Below are positions 8,637 through 18,140 of a DNA stretch of 64,000 nucleotides, piece after piece. The notes beneath the pieces are model-generated. The model was given only the letters and a program-made list of their open reading frames with translations, had not been told where the DNA came from and made no database searches. The position numbers were made by a program, and so were the translations under genes. Source of the DNA: Paenirhodobacter enshiensis (lineage in GTDB: Bacteria > Pseudomonadota > Alphaproteobacteria > Rhodobacterales > Rhodobacteraceae); contig NZ_JFZB01000012.1 in NCBI RefSeq assembly GCF_000740785.1, positions 62,001 to 126,000 on the forward strand. The letters are read 5' to 3'. How positions within the stretch are numbered: the stretch's first letter is position 1; each line of letters starts with the position of its first letter.

Positions 8637-9844
8637 GCGCCGCACGTCCCCCCCATGTCGCATCCCATGCCGTCATCGTCTCGACCGCGCGCACGCCGAT
8701 CGGCAAGGCGCATCGCGGCGCGCTGAACCTTACCCGCGGCGCCGACATGGCGGCACACGCCATCCGCGCCGCGCTGGCGAAGGCCGATACCCCCGCCGAT
8801 GCGGTCGAGGAGGTCGTGCTCGGCTGCGGCTATCCCGAGGCCGCGACCGGCGGCAATGTCGCACGTCACGGCGCGATCATGGCGGGGATTCCGGTCTCGG
8901 CCTCGGGGGTGACGGTCAGCCGGTTCTGCGCCTCGGGGCTGGAGGCGGTGGCCGATGCGGCCGCGCGGATCAGCCGCGACGGCGTGCCCGTCGCGGTGGC
9001 GGGCGGGGTCGAATCGATCAGCCTCGTGCAGCCGGCGGTGCGCCGCGATCTGGTGCAGAACCCCTGGCTTCAGGAGCATCTGCCCGCGATCTACACGCCG
9101 ATGATCGAGACCGCCGATATCGTGGCGCGCCGCTATGGCATCAGCCGCGAGGATCAGGACCGCTTCGCCCTCGAAAGCCAGCGCCGCACCGCCGCCGCGC
9201 AGGCCGCCGGCCGGTTCGACGCCGAGATCGTGCCGATGGAGGTGACCCAGGCCGTCACCGACAAGGCGAGCGGCATCGTCACCCACCGCGCCGTCCGCAT
9301 CGAGAAGGACGAAGGCAACCGCCCCGATACCACCTATGAGGCGCTTGCCGCCCTGTCCCCGGTGCGCGGCGCGGAGGAATTCGTCACCGCCGGCAATGCA
9401 AGCCAGCTGTCGGACGGCGCTTCGGCCCTCGTGCTGATGAGCGAGACCGAGGCGCACAACCGTGGCCTCGCCCCGCTCGGCCGGTTCCTCGCCTATGCGA
9501 CGGCGGGCTGCGCGCCCGACGAGATGGGCATCGGCGCGGTCCTCGCGGTGCCGCGGCTTTTGCAGCGGGCCGGGCTCAGCGTCGGGGACATCGACCTGTG
9601 GGAGCTGAACGAAGCCTTCGCCTCGCAGTCGCTTCACTGCATCCGCCGGCTCGGGCTCGATCCCGGGAAGGTCAACGTCAACGGCGGCGCCATCGCGCTC
9701 GGTCATCCGTTCGGCATGTCGGGAGCGCGTCTCGCCGGCCATGTGCTGATCGAGGGCGCCCGGCGCGGCGCGCGTCTGGCCGTCGTCACCATGTGCATCG
9801 CCGGCGGCATGGGCGCCGCTGGCCTGTTCGAGATCGGAGACTGA
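8633..9844 (+). CDS. pimB: acetyl-CoA acyltransferase (thiolase) of the pim operon
   Basis: A 403-residue thiolase that cleaves 3-oxoacyl-CoA with CoA, releasing acetyl-CoA; here it would turn 3-oxopimeloyl-CoA into glutaryl-CoA. The acyl-accepting Cys99 lies in VSRFCASG, and the C-terminal pair is present as [10 protein letters not shown] and the Cys of CIAGGMG. The start overlaps the pimF stop by ATGA, so the two are translationally coupled. It could also act as a general FadA partner of the preceding multifunctional enzyme. The following dehydrogenase gene starts two bases after its stop codon. Confidence 0.82.
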   Translation: MSAARPPHVASHAVIVSTARTPIGKAHRGALNLTRGADMAAHAIRAALAKADTPADAVEEVVLGCGYPEAATGGNVARHGAIMAGIPVSASGVTVSRFCASGLEAVADAAARISRDGVPVAVAGGVESISLVQPAVRRDLVQNPWLQEHLPAIYTPMIETADIVARRYGISREDQDRFALESQRRTAAAQAAGRFDAEIVPMEVTQAVTDKASGIVTHRAVRIEKDEGNRPDTTYEALAALSPVRGAEEFVTAGNASQLSDGASALVLMSETEAHNRGLAPLGRFLAYATAGCAPDEMGIGAVLAVPRLLQRAGLSVGDIDLWELNEAFASQSLHCIRRLGLDPGKVNVNGGAIALGHPFGMSGARLAGHVLIEGARRGARLAVVTMCIAGGMGAAGLFEIGD

Positions 9845-9846
9845 TC

Positions 9847-11037
9847 ATGGATCTGCGTTTCACGCCCGAGGAAACCGCTTTCCGCGCCGAGGTCCGCGCC
9901 TTCCTGCGCAGCGAAATCCCCGCCGGGATCCGGCGCAAGGTCTCCGAGGGCCGTAAGCTCGAGCGCGAGGATATCGTCGCCTCGCAGCGCATCCTGAACG
10001 CGAAAGGCTGGGCGGTGCCGCACTGGCCCGTCGAATGGGGCGGTCAGGACTGGAGCGCGATCCAGCGCTACATCTTCACCGAGGAGTTGCAGCAGGCCGC
10101 GGTGCCGCTGCCGCTGCAGTTCAACTGCTACATGGTCGGCCCGGTGATCGCGGCCTTCGGCTCCGAGGCGCAGAAGCGCCGGTTTCTGGCCCCGACGGCG
10201 AATCTCGACATCTGGTGGTGTCAGGGCTTCTCCGAGCCGGGCGCGGGATCGGATCTCGCCTCGCTCAAGACCCGGGCGGTGCGTGACGGCGACAGCTATG
10301 TCGTCAACGGTCAGAAGACCTGGACGACGCTCGGCCAATATGCCGACTGGATCTTCTGCCTCGTGCGCACCGATCCCGAGGCGAAGAAGCAGGCCGGGAT
10401 CTCGTTTTTGCTGATCGACATGAAGACGCCGGGCATCACCGTGCGCCCGATCGTCACCCTCGAAGGCCATCACGAGGTCAACGAGGTGTTCTTCGATGAC
10501 GTGCGGGTGCCGGCGGAAAACCTCGTCGGGACCGAGAACAAGGGCTGGGATTACGCGAAATTCCTGCTCGCGAACGAGCGGTCCGGCATCGCCCGGATCG
10601 GCATGACGAAAGAGCGCATCGCCCGCATCAAGCGCCTGGCGCGAGAGCTGCCCTCGGGCGCGGGCACGATGTGGGACGACATCGGCTTTCGCACCCGCCT
10701 CGCTCAGCTGGAGATCGAGCTGAAGGCACTGGAGATCACCCAGATGCGGGTGATCGCGGCGCAGATGAAGGCCGGATCCGACCGGCCGGACCCGGCGTCC
10801 TCGATCCTCAAGATCAAGGGATCGGAGTTGCAGCAGACCTCGACGGAGCTGCTTCTGGAACTGGCCGGGCCTTATGGCGCGGTGGGGGCCGGGCGCGTAA
10901 CGGGGCCGGAGAGCGCGGCCTTCGGCTGGGCCGATGCGGCGGCGGCGCTTTACTTCAACAATCGCAAAGTCTCGATCTACGGCGGCTCGAACGAGATCCA
11001 GCACAACGTGATCGCGAAGGCGATCCTCGGTCTTTGA
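9847..11037 (+). CDS. pimC: pimeloyl-CoA dehydrogenase, large subunit
   Basis: A 396-residue acyl-CoA dehydrogenase starting 2 bases after the thiolase stop. The flavin segment WCQGFSEPGAGSD and the VRVPAENLVG block are present. At the usual YEGT catalytic position it has YGGSNEIQ (about 378-385), as in other PimC/FadE-type subunits that work as heteromers. With PimD it should introduce the 2,3 double bond in pimeloyl-CoA. The shorter neighbour, divergent in sequence, begins 7 bases downstream, which is typical of paired subunits in one complex. Substrate preference is inferred from operon context. Confidence 0.8.
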   Translation: MDLRFTPEETAFRAEVRAFLRSEIPAGIRRKVSEGRKLEREDIVASQRILNAKGWAVPHWPVEWGGQDWSAIQRYIFTEELQQAAVPLPLQFNCYMVGPVIAAFGSEAQKRRFLAPTANLDIWWCQGFSEPGAGSDLASLKTRAVRDGDSYVVNGQKTWTTLGQYADWIFCLVRTDPEAKKQAGISFLLIDMKTPGITVRPIVTLEGHHEVNEVFFDDVRVPAENLVGTENKGWDYAKFLLANERSGIARIGMTKERIARIKRLARELPSGAGTMWDDIGFRTRLAQLEIELKALEITQMRVIAAQMKAGSDRPDPASSILKIKGSELQQTSTELLLELAGPYGAVGAGRVTGPESAAFGWADAAAALYFNNRKVSIYGGSNEIQHNVIAKAILGL

Positions 11038-11044
11038 GGGGGCG

Positions 11045-12196
11045 ATGATGGATTTCGATCTGACGAGCGAACAGGGCCAGCTGAAGGACAGCATCGGGCG
11101 CTATCTGGCCGGGCGCTACAGCGGGCTCGAGGCGCGCGAGGCGATGCGCCGGCGACCCGAGGGGCGCGATCCGGCGCTGTGGCAGGGGCTGGCGGAGCTG
11201 GGCCTTCTGGGAATGCCCTTCGCCGAGGAAGACGGCGGCTATGGCGGCGGCCCGGTCGAGACGATGATCGCGATGGAGGCCATCGGGCGCAGCCTCGCGC
11301 TCGAACCCTTCCTCGCGACCGGGGTTCTTGGGGCGGCGGCGCTGCGCTTCGGCGCGAGTGCCGCTCAGAAGGCACGGCTGATCCCCGAGATCGCTGCGGG
11401 CGATCTGTGCCTGAGCGTCGCGCTGACCGAACCCGGCGCGCGCCATGACCTCGGCCATGTCGCGACGCGGGCCGAGGAGACGCCCGCGGGTCCGGTGCTC
11501 AGCGGGCGCAAGGATCTGATCGTGTGGGGCGAGAGCGCGGATGCCATCGTCGTGCCGGCGCGGCTGGACACGGGCGGGGTGGGTCTGTTCCTCGTCGATC
11601 CCCGCGGCGCGGGGGCGCAGCTTTCGGGCTACGCGGCGCAGGATGGCAGCCGCCTCGCCGATCTGGTGCTCGACCGTGCCCCGGCGGAGCGGCTTGACCC
11701 GGTGGAGGGCTCTGCCGAGGATGCCGACGGGCTGACGGTGATCGAGCGCATCGCCGAGGCCGGCATCGCCGCACTCGCCGCCGAAGCGGTCGGCGCGATG
11801 GAAGAGCTGCACCGGCTGACCGTCGATTACCTCAAGACCCGGCGCCAGTTCGGCGTGCCGATCGGCAGCTTTCAGGCGTTGCAGCACAAGGCCGTCGACA
11901 TGCTGCTGATGGTGGAACAGGCGCGCTCGATGGCGTGTTACGGTGCGATGATGGTCGAGGCGGACGATCCGGCCGAGCGGCGCGCGGCGCTGTCGGCGGT
12001 GAAGGTGCAGATCAACCGCTCGGCCCGGTTCGTCGGCCAGACGGCGGTGCAGCTGCATGGCGGCATCGGCATGACGATGGAATATATCGGTGCGCATTAC
12101 TTCAAGCGCCTGACGGTGATCGAAACGCAGCTTGGCGATACTGCCTTCCATCTGGCCCGCGTCGCCGATGCCGGCGGCCTGATCGCCGCGGAATGA
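11045..12196 (+). CDS. pimD: pimeloyl-CoA dehydrogenase, small subunit
   Basis: A 383-residue acyl-CoA dehydrogenase partner of PimC. GAGGGGGC lies upstream of two adjacent ATGs (11045 and 11048); either may be used. It has the ALTEPGARHD segment and a C-terminal LHGGIGMTMEY block but no recognisable YEGT-type base. That suits a subunit contributing FAD/CoA contacts in an alpha-beta heterotetramer. It acts on dicarboxyl-CoA chains in the cytoplasm, with ETF as electron acceptor. About 175 bases separate it from gcdH, so gcdH may also have its own promoter. Confidence 0.78.
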   Translation: MMDFDLTSEQGQLKDSIGRYLAGRYSGLEAREAMRRRPEGRDPALWQGLAELGLLGMPFAEEDGGYGGGPVETMIAMEAIGRSLALEPFLATGVLGAAALRFGASAAQKARLIPEIAAGDLCLSVALTEPGARHDLGHVATRAEETPAGPVLSGRKDLIVWGESADAIVVPARLDTGGVGLFLVDPRGAGAQLSGYAAQDGSRLADLVLDRAPAERLDPVEGSAEDADGLTVIERIAEAGIAALAAEAVGAMEELHRLTVDYLKTRRQFGVPIGSFQALQHKAVDMLLMVEQARSMACYGAMMVEADDPAERRAALSAVKVQINRSARFVGQTAVQLHGGIGMTMEYIGAHYFKRLTVIETQLGDTAFHLARVADAGGLIAAE

Positions 12197-12370
12197 GGAA
12201 GGACGCAATGAGGCCCCGGACACGCCAGCCACGGCGATCTGCCGGTTCTGTCCACCGCGGACCGGAAAGCCGCAGCCCCCTTGCCCCCGATTCCGGCGCG
12301 GACATCGCGCCTTTTTCTGAGAAACACCCGCCGGTTTCCGGCGCCTGATCCCAACACGATGGAGGAGCAC

Positions 12371-13591
12371 ATGAACGACAAACCCAGCCTGAAGGCCAAG
12401 GATGCCCCCGATCTCGGCCGGTTCGACTGGCAAGATCCGTTCCGCATGGACCTTGAGCTGACCGAGGAAGAGCGGATGCTGCGCGACGCCGCCCGGGCCT
12501 ATGCGCAGGAGAAGCTGCAACCGCGCGCCATCGAGGCCTTCGAGACCGAGCACACCGACCCCGAGATTTTCCGCGAGATGGGCGGGATGGGGCTTCTGGG
12601 CGTCACCATCCCTGAGGAATACGGCGGCCTCGGTGCGGGTTATGTCTCCTATGGCCTCGTCGCGCGCGAGATCGAGCGCGTCGATTCCGGCTATCGCAGC
12701 ATGATGTCGGTGCAGAGCTCGCTGGTGATGTATCCGATCTATGCCTACGGATCGGAGGCGCAGCGGCGGAAATACCTGCCGAAGCTCGCCTCGGGCGAAT
12801 GGATCGGCTGTTTCGGCCTGACCGAGCCCGACGCGGGATCGGACCCCGGCAGCATGAAGACCGTGGCGCGCAAGACCGCCGACGGCTACGTGCTGAGCGG
12901 CACCAAGATGTGGATCTCGAACGCGCCGATCGCCGATGTCTTCGTGGTCTGGGCGAAATCCGAGGCACATGGCGGCAAGATCCGCGGCTTCGTGCTGGAA
13001 AGGGGCATGAAGGGCCTCTCGGCGCCGAAGATCGGCAACAAGCTGAGCCTGCGCGCCTCGATCACCGGCGAGATCGTGATGCAGGACGTCGCGGTGGGCG
13101 AAGACGCTCTGCTGCCCCATGTCGAGGGGCTGAAGGGGCCGTTCGGCTGTCTCAACCGGGCGCGTTACGGCATCGCCTGGGGGGTGCTCGGTGCGGCCGA
13201 ATTCTGCCTCAATGCCGCGCGGCAATACGGGCTCGACCGCAAGCAGTTCGGCAGGCCTTTGGCCCAGACCCAGCTATACCAGCTCAAGCTTGCCAACATG
13301 CTGACCGAGATCAGCCTCGGCACGCAAAGCTGTCTGCGCGTCGGGCGGCTGATGGACGAGGCCAATGCCGCGCCCGAGATGATCTCGATCCTCAAGCGCA
13401 ACAATTGCGGCAAGGCGCTCGATGCGGCGCGGCTGGCGCGCGACATGCACGGTGGCAACGGCATCTCGGGCGAATTCCAGGTGATCCGCCACATGGTCAA
13501 TCTGGAGACGGTGAACACCTACGAGGGCACGCATGACATTCATGCACTGATCCTCGGCCGCGCGATTACCGGGCTTCAGGCCTTCCAGTAA
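12371..13591 (+). CDS. gcdH: glutaryl-CoA dehydrogenase (decarboxylating)
   Basis: A 406-residue enzyme that oxidises and decarboxylates glutaryl-CoA to crotonyl-CoA, the step joining pimeloyl-CoA degradation to central metabolism. The substrate-binding arginine is in the hallmark [16 protein letters not shown], corresponding to human Arg94. The catalytic glutamate is in [18 protein letters not shown] at the C-terminus. [14 protein letters not shown] is the flavin segment. The start at 12371 has GGAGGAG 4 bases upstream. It ends the alicyclic module and is convergent with the histidine kinase gene across a strong hairpin. It may also serve lysine or tryptophan catabolism. Confidence 0.93.
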   Translation: MNDKPSLKAKDAPDLGRFDWQDPFRMDLELTEEERMLRDAARAYAQEKLQPRAIEAFETEHTDPEIFREMGGMGLLGVTIPEEYGGLGAGYVSYGLVAREIERVDSGYRSMMSVQSSLVMYPIYAYGSEAQRRKYLPKLASGEWIGCFGLTEPDAGSDPGSMKTVARKTADGYVLSGTKMWISNAPIADVFVVWAKSEAHGGKIRGFVLERGMKGLSAPKIGNKLSLRASITGEIVMQDVAVGEDALLPHVEGLKGPFGCLNRARYGIAWGVLGAAEFCLNAARQYGLDRKQFGRPLAQTQLYQLKLANMLTEISLGTQSCLRVGRLMDEANAAPEMISILKRNNCGKALDAARLARDMHGGNGISGEFQVIRHMVNLETVNTYEGTHDIHALILGRAITGLQAFQ

Positions 13592-13604
13592 GGCCGCGGA
13601 ATGG

Positions 13605-13631
13605 GGCCGGGGGCAGGTCACGCCCCCGGCC
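13605..13631. terminator. hairpin between gcdH and the histidine kinase
   Basis: GGCCGGGGGC and GCCCCCGGCC form a perfect 10-base stem with a 7-base loop, 14 bases after the gcdH stop. There is no long T tract, as is usual in GC-rich alphaproteobacteria. It can serve both converging transcripts. Confidence 0.55.
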
Positions 13632-13760
13632 GATCCCCCGGAGCGGGCGGCATTCTCGCTCCTGCGCTGTCCGGACCGGGGGACGGGGGGCCATGCGCGG
13701 GGAGGCGGGGATCCGCCTTCCGGTGGCGCGCATGGCCCCCACCTTTGCGAAGCGGCGCCG

Positions 13761-15146
13761 CTAGATCGCCGGCGGAGCCGGGAAAACCAGCGTAGCGCAC
13801 AGCCCGTCGGCGGTGTTTTCCAGCCGCAGCCGCGCACCGTGCAGCGCCGCGATGGCATCGACGAGGCTCAGCCCCAGACCGTTGCCCGCCGTGGCGCGGC
13901 TGCGGTCGAGGCGCACGAACCGTTCGCGCACGCGCGACAGATCGGCCTCGGGGATCCCCGGGCCGGTATCGCACACGCTCAGGCTCCACCCCCGCCCGTC
14001 CCGATGCAGCGACAAGGTGATCCGCGCCGGCGCCGGACAATGACGCATCGCGTTGTCGAGCAGGTTGACCAGCGCCTGCGCCAGAAGGCCGCGGTCTCCG
14101 GCCACCAGGGCCGCGCCCGCCGGAAGATCGAGGACCAGCCTGTGGCCCATGTCTTCGGCACTCGCGAGCATCATCTCGTGGACCTCGCGGCCGAGTTCTG
14201 TCAGATCGACCGGCACCGGCGCGATGGCCACCATCCCCGCCTGCATCCGCGCGAGCCGCAGGATCGTGTCGAACGTGGCCGAGATCTGATCGAGATCGGC
14301 GAGCGCGCTGCCCACCTCGCGCCGCGCCGCAGCCGGAAGCCCCGGGTCGAGCGCCACCGGCTCCAGCCGCAACCGCAGCCGGCCGAGCGGCGCACGCAGA
14401 TCGTGGGCGACATCGGTCGAGACCTGACGGATCGCGTCGATCCCCGCCTCCAGCCGGTCGAGTGCAGCATCGACGCTTTGTGCCAGCCGCGCCACGTCGT
14501 CGCTGCCACCGTCGTGGATACGCAGCCCGTGCCGTCCGGCACCGACGGCTTCCAGAACCCGCTCCATCCGGCCGATCCGGGCCTCGGTCCGGCGCGCGAT
14601 GAAGATCGCGAAGCCCGTCGCGAACACCAGCGCAAGCCCCAGCCCCCAGCCGAAACTGTCGAGCAGTATCTCTGTCTGTTCGCGCGGCCAGGCGTCGTCG
14701 TGGCCGGTCATCAGCCAGCCCTGCGGCAAGCGCAGGCCGTAGGCCACATAGCCTTCGGGAATGTCGGCCGCGGGCGGCAGATGCAGGTGAAGCCCGTCTC
14801 CGGGCACCAGTTGACGCACCCCCTCGAACGGAACATCGACCGTCGCGTTGCCCAGAACCGCCCCCCCGTCCGAGGGAACGAAAGCCACGATCCGCGCATC
14901 GTCACCGCTGACCGCGACCCGCGCCGCGATCTGATCCGCCAGATCCTCCATGTCGCCGTCACGCACCGCGAGCGCGAGGCTTTCGGCATCGGCGCGCACC
15001 TCGTTGCGCAAGGCGCGGATCATCTCGTCCGATTGCAGCCGCCACGACACGCCCCCCGCCACCAGAGCCGCCACCGCGAACACCGCCGAGATCGCCAGCG
15101 CGAAGCGCATCGACCAGGTGAGAGTGACCTTCATCCCGGTTTTCAT
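13761..15146 (-). CDS. sensor histidine kinase
   Basis: A 461-residue membrane kinase. It has a first membrane helix at about residues 12-35, a periplasmic sensor of some 110 residues, a second helix, HAMP, then the H-box DVAHDLRAPLGR (phospho-accepting His near 247). The ATPase has an N-box (NLLDNAMRH), a G1 box (DTGPGIPEADL) and a G2 box (GNGLGLSLV). The start overlaps the response-regulator stop by ATGA, so the two form one unit. The architecture matches the PmrB/QseC/ColS type that reads envelope or cation signals. The neighbouring DedA-PAP2 and GT8 genes suggest an envelope-lipid regulon, which is inference from context. Confidence 0.9.
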   Translation of the reverse strand: MKTGMKVTLTWSMRFALAISAVFAVAALVAGGVSWRLQSDEMIRALRNEVRADAESLALAVRDGDMEDLADQIAARVAVSGDDARIVAFVPSDGGAVLGNATVDVPFEGVRQLVPGDGLHLHLPPAADIPEGYVAYGLRLPQGWLMTGHDDAWPREQTEILLDSFGWGLGLALVFATGFAIFIARRTEARIGRMERVLEAVGAGRHGLRIHDGGSDDVARLAQSVDAALDRLEAGIDAIRQVSTDVAHDLRAPLGRLRLRLEPVALDPGLPAAARREVGSALADLDQISATFDTILRLARMQAGMVAIAPVPVDLTELGREVHEMMLASAEDMGHRLVLDLPAGAALVAGDRGLLAQALVNLLDNAMRHCPAPARITLSLHRDGRGWSLSVCDTGPGIPEADLSRVRERFVRLDRSRATAGNGLGLSLVDAIAALHGARLRLENTADGLCATLVFPAPPAI

Positions 15147-15817
15147 GACGGATCGAACACGTAGCCGATGCCGTGCAGCGTGTTCAGATAGGGCCGCGCG
15201 AAGGGCTTGTCGATCTTGGCACGCAACCGGCTGATATGGGTCTCGACGACACTGGTCTTCGGATCGAAATGGATGTCCCACACCGCTTCCAGCAGCAAGG
15301 TGCGGGTCTGCACCCGGCCAGGGCGTTCCATGAAATGACGCAGCAGCAGGAATTCGCGCGGTTGCAGCTCGATGCGCCGGCCCTCGCGCCAGGCTTCGCG
15401 CGACAACAGATCGAGGCGCAGATCGCCCTGCACCAGTTCCGTCACCTCGGGGCGCAGCGTCGGGCGGCGCGCGATGGTGTCGATGCGCGCCAACAGCTCG
15501 ACGAAGGCGAAGGGCTTGACCATGTAATCGTCTGCGCCCGCGCGCAGCCCCTCCACCCGGTCCTCGACGCTGCCCATGGCGGTCAGCAAGATCGCCGGCG
15601 TCGCGATCCGCGCCGCCCGCAACGCACGCAGCAGCGCCAGACCGTCGAGCCCCGGCATCATCCGGTCGAGCACGAACAGATCGTAATCCCGCGCCGTCGC
15701 CTGAGCGAGCGCCTCGCGCCCGTCGCGCAGCAGATCGACGGAATGGCCCTCCCGCTCCAGCCCCTGGCGCAGGTAGGTTCCGGTCTCGGCATCGTCTTCG
15801 GCGATCAGGATCTTCAT
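15143..15817 (-). CDS. OmpR-family response regulator
   Basis: A 224-residue two-domain regulator. The receiver domain has the acidic pocket (EDD at 7-9), the phospho-acceptor Asp51 in FVLDRMMPG and Lys101 in MVKPF. The C-terminal winged helix carries TSVVETHISRLRAKID and ends with the typical GIGYVFDP. Translation starts at 15817 and couples to the kinase. A much longer open frame runs upstream through the neighbouring gene but is only a GC-bias artefact. It is divergent from the DedA-PAP2-LssY gene, with 183 bases between, and is the obvious candidate to control it. Confidence 0.92.
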   Translation of the reverse strand: MKILIAEDDAETGTYLRQGLEREGHSVDLLRDGREALAQATARDYDLFVLDRMMPGLDGLALLRALRAARIATPAILLTAMGSVEDRVEGLRAGADDYMVKPFAFVELLARIDTIARRPTLRPEVTELVQGDLRLDLLSREAWREGRRIELQPREFLLLRHFMERPGRVQTRTLLLEAVWDIHFDPKTSVVETHISRLRAKIDKPFARPYLNTLHGIGYVFDPS

Positions 15818-16000
15818 GGCCGCACTGTCGTGCGAATGGCCGGCGCTGTCACGGGGGAACAGCGGACTTGGCGCGGGGTTTACCAATTTGTATGACAGTC
15901 CCAGCTTTGCGCCCGGTGCCGCGATGCCTATCTGGGGTCGCGCCCCTCCCCGAGGCGGCGCTGTCCCGCCACCCGCGTTCCAGATCGGAAAGACCGCCAG

Positions 16001-18058
16001 ATGTTCGATTCGATGACCCAGATCCTTCCCTCTCTCGCCGCGCTCGGGGGGCTGGCCTATTGGGGGATCGGCCTCGCAGCGGGTCTGGAGGCCTTCGTGC
16101 TGACCGGGATCTTCCTGCCGGGCACGCTGTTCGTCGATGCGGGCGGGGTGATGGTGCAGCGCGGTCTGCTCGATTTCCTCGATCTGGTCTGGTTCGTGGC
16201 CATCGGCTCTGTTCTCGGCGGCGAGGCGACCTTCTGGGTCGGCCGTCACCTGCGCCAGCGGCTGAGCGCGCGCTGGAAGGTCGAGGACATGGCCCCCTAT
16301 GCCCGCGCCCGACAGCTGTTCGCACGCCATGGCGGCGCGGCGCTGGTGATCGGGCGGTTCCTCGGCCCGGTCGCGGCTTTCGTGCCGCTGGTCGCCGCGC
16401 TCTCGGGGATGGAGACGCGCCGGTTCCGGCTGTGGAACATCGCGAGCGGCCTGCCCTATGCGATCGGCCATGTGGGCTTCGGCTATGTGCTCGGACTCGG
16501 GGTGACGCAGCTGCCGCCGGTGCTGATGCGCGAGGCGCTGGTGGGGCTCGCGCTCGGCGCGGCGGCGCTCGGGCTGTGGTGGAGCCTGCGCCGGCTGGAC
16601 CGCGCCCTGCCGGTGGTTCTGGAAATGCTCGGCGGGCTGATGGACCGGATCGCCGGGATGCCCAGGGCGGACGCCTTCGGCGCGCGCCATCCCCGACTTG
16701 CCCGTCTGATCGCCAGCCGGATGGACCGCAGCCATTTCCTCGGCCTGCCGGCGACGCTTCTGGGGATCGGGTTCGTCTATCTGCTCGGGCTCGGTGCGGG
16801 GATCGCCTTCGATTTCGCCCATTCGGCGCCGATCGTGCAGATTGACGCGCGGCTCGCACAGCTGATGCACGCGCTGTGGACGCCCGGTCTCGTCGCCGGG
16901 TTCACGGTGTTCACCGCGCTTGGCGATGTGCGGGTGGTGGCGGCGCTGCTGGTGCTGGCGCTGATGTGGCTCGCACTCGCGCGGCGATGGGCGCTGATCG
17001 CGGGATTGCTGAGTGCGCTCGGCGCCGATCTGGTCTCGGTCGGGCTGCTGAAACTCGCGTTCGAGCGACCGCGCTCGGCGCTTGGCTATTTCGTCGAGAC
17101 CTCGGGCAGCTTTCCATCGGGCCATGCCACGGTCAGCGTCGCCTTTTATGCGATGCTGTTCTACATCCTGTGGCGGGTGCGCCGCCTCGGTCCGGTGACG
17201 GCGGCGTTCTGGGCGGTGGCGGTGGCCTTCCTGATCGGGCTGAGCCGGCTGTTCCTCGTCGAACATTACCTGAGCGATGTCCTCGCCGGGTGGGTGCTCG
17301 GCGCGCTGTGCCTGATGAGCGGCATCGCGGTGACGGAATGGCGCCAGCTGCGCCACCCGCCCGCGCCGCGCCCGGTGCGGGGGATGGCTGCCGCGGCGGC
17401 CGCGCTGGCCTCGGTGCTGCTGATCGGGGGGGCGGGGCTGCGGCTGGCCGATTACAGCAAGGCGCTGAACCCGCGTCCGCCCGAAACCGCCCCCATCGCG
17501 CTGAGCGCGCCCGAGGAGATCTTCACCCGCTACCGCGAGCCCGATGCCGCCGTGACGCTGAGCGGCGAGCATCGCTTCGCACTGAACATCGCCTTTGCCG
17601 CACCTTCGCGCGCCGCCCTCGAATCCGCGCTTCACGCCCGGGGCTGGACGGTGGCGCGCCCGGTCACGGTGCCGGGGCTCGCGCGCAGTGCCCTCGATGC
17701 GCTGAGCGAGGACAGCGCCCCCGATGCCGCGCCCGTGCCGCTGTTCTGGAACGAACGCGCCAACGATCTGGCCCTGAGCCTGACCCAGCCTGCCCCGGAT
17801 CAGACTGCGGGCAAGACACCGCGGATGCGGCTGTGGCAAAGCCGGTTCGTGCTGGCCGACGGGCGGCGACTGTGGCTGGGCGTGCTGCGCCGTGACGACG
17901 GGCTCGATCTCGACGAGGGCAGCGACGGGACGGATGTCGCCGAAGCTCTGGCGCAGGCGATGGGGGCCGGAACACGGCAGATCGCACCCGGAACGGCCCC
18001 GCTGCCGCTGATCGGGGTCGATACGCCCGCGCCGGAGGCAGTTCTCACCAAACCGTAA
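16001..18058 (+). CDS. DedA-PAP2-LssY three-domain membrane phosphatase
   Basis: A 685-residue fusion protein. Residues 1-200 are a DedA/SNARE-associated domain (GRFLGPVAAFVPLVAALSGM). Residues about 265-440 are a PAP2 phosphatase with all three signatures: KLAFERPRSAL near 349, SFPSGHATVS near 370 and SRLFLVEHYLSDVLAG near 413. From about 510 on is an LssY-type C-terminal domain. PAP2 enzymes dephosphorylate lipid phosphates such as undecaprenyl diphosphate or phosphatidic acid on the periplasmic side, and DedA proteins move lipid carriers, so the fusion could couple flipping and dephosphorylation. It is divergent from a two-component system and followed by a glycosyltransferase gene. The precise lipid is unknown. 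Confidence 0.85.
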   Translation: MFDSMTQILPSLAALGGLAYWGIGLAAGLEAFVLTGIFLPGTLFVDAGGVMVQRGLLDFLDLVWFVAIGSVLGGEATFWVGRHLRQRLSARWKVEDMAPYARARQLFARHGGAALVIGRFLGPVAAFVPLVAALSGMETRRFRLWNIASGLPYAIGHVGFGYVLGLGVTQLPPVLMREALVGLALGAAALGLWWSLRRLDRALPVVLEMLGGLMDRIAGMPRADAFGARHPRLARLIASRMDRSHFLGLPATLLGIGFVYLLGLGAGIAFDFAHSAPIVQIDARLAQLMHALWTPGLVAGFTVFTALGDVRVVAALLVLALMWLALARRWALIAGLLSALGADLVSVGLLKLAFERPRSALGYFVETSGSFPSGHATVSVAFYAMLFYILWRVRRLGPVTAAFWAVAVAFLIGLSRLFLVEHYLSDVLAGWVLGALCLMSGIAVTEWRQLRHPPAPRPVRGMAAAAAALASVLLIGGAGLRLADYSKALNPRPPETAPIALSAPEEIFTRYREPDAAVTLSGEHRFALNIAFAAPSRAALESALHARGWTVARPVTVPGLARSALDALSEDSAPDAAPVPLFWNERANDLALSLTQPAPDQTAGKTPRMRLWQSRFVLADGRRLWLGVLRRDDGLDLDEGSDGTDVAEALAQAMGAGTRQIAPGTAPLPLIGVDTPAPEAVLTKP

Positions 18059-18140
18059 GAATTGGGACAGCCGGGAGCGGGACCGGACGGGCATCGTTGC
18101 GCGCCGATGCGGCTGAGCATCGCTGCCCGAGACTGTCCCG

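Noticed and set aside
15818-18094. A 760-codon upstream extension of the response regulator
   Set aside because: It is antisense to the DedA-PAP2-LssY gene. The regulator starts naturally at MKILIAEDD (15817).
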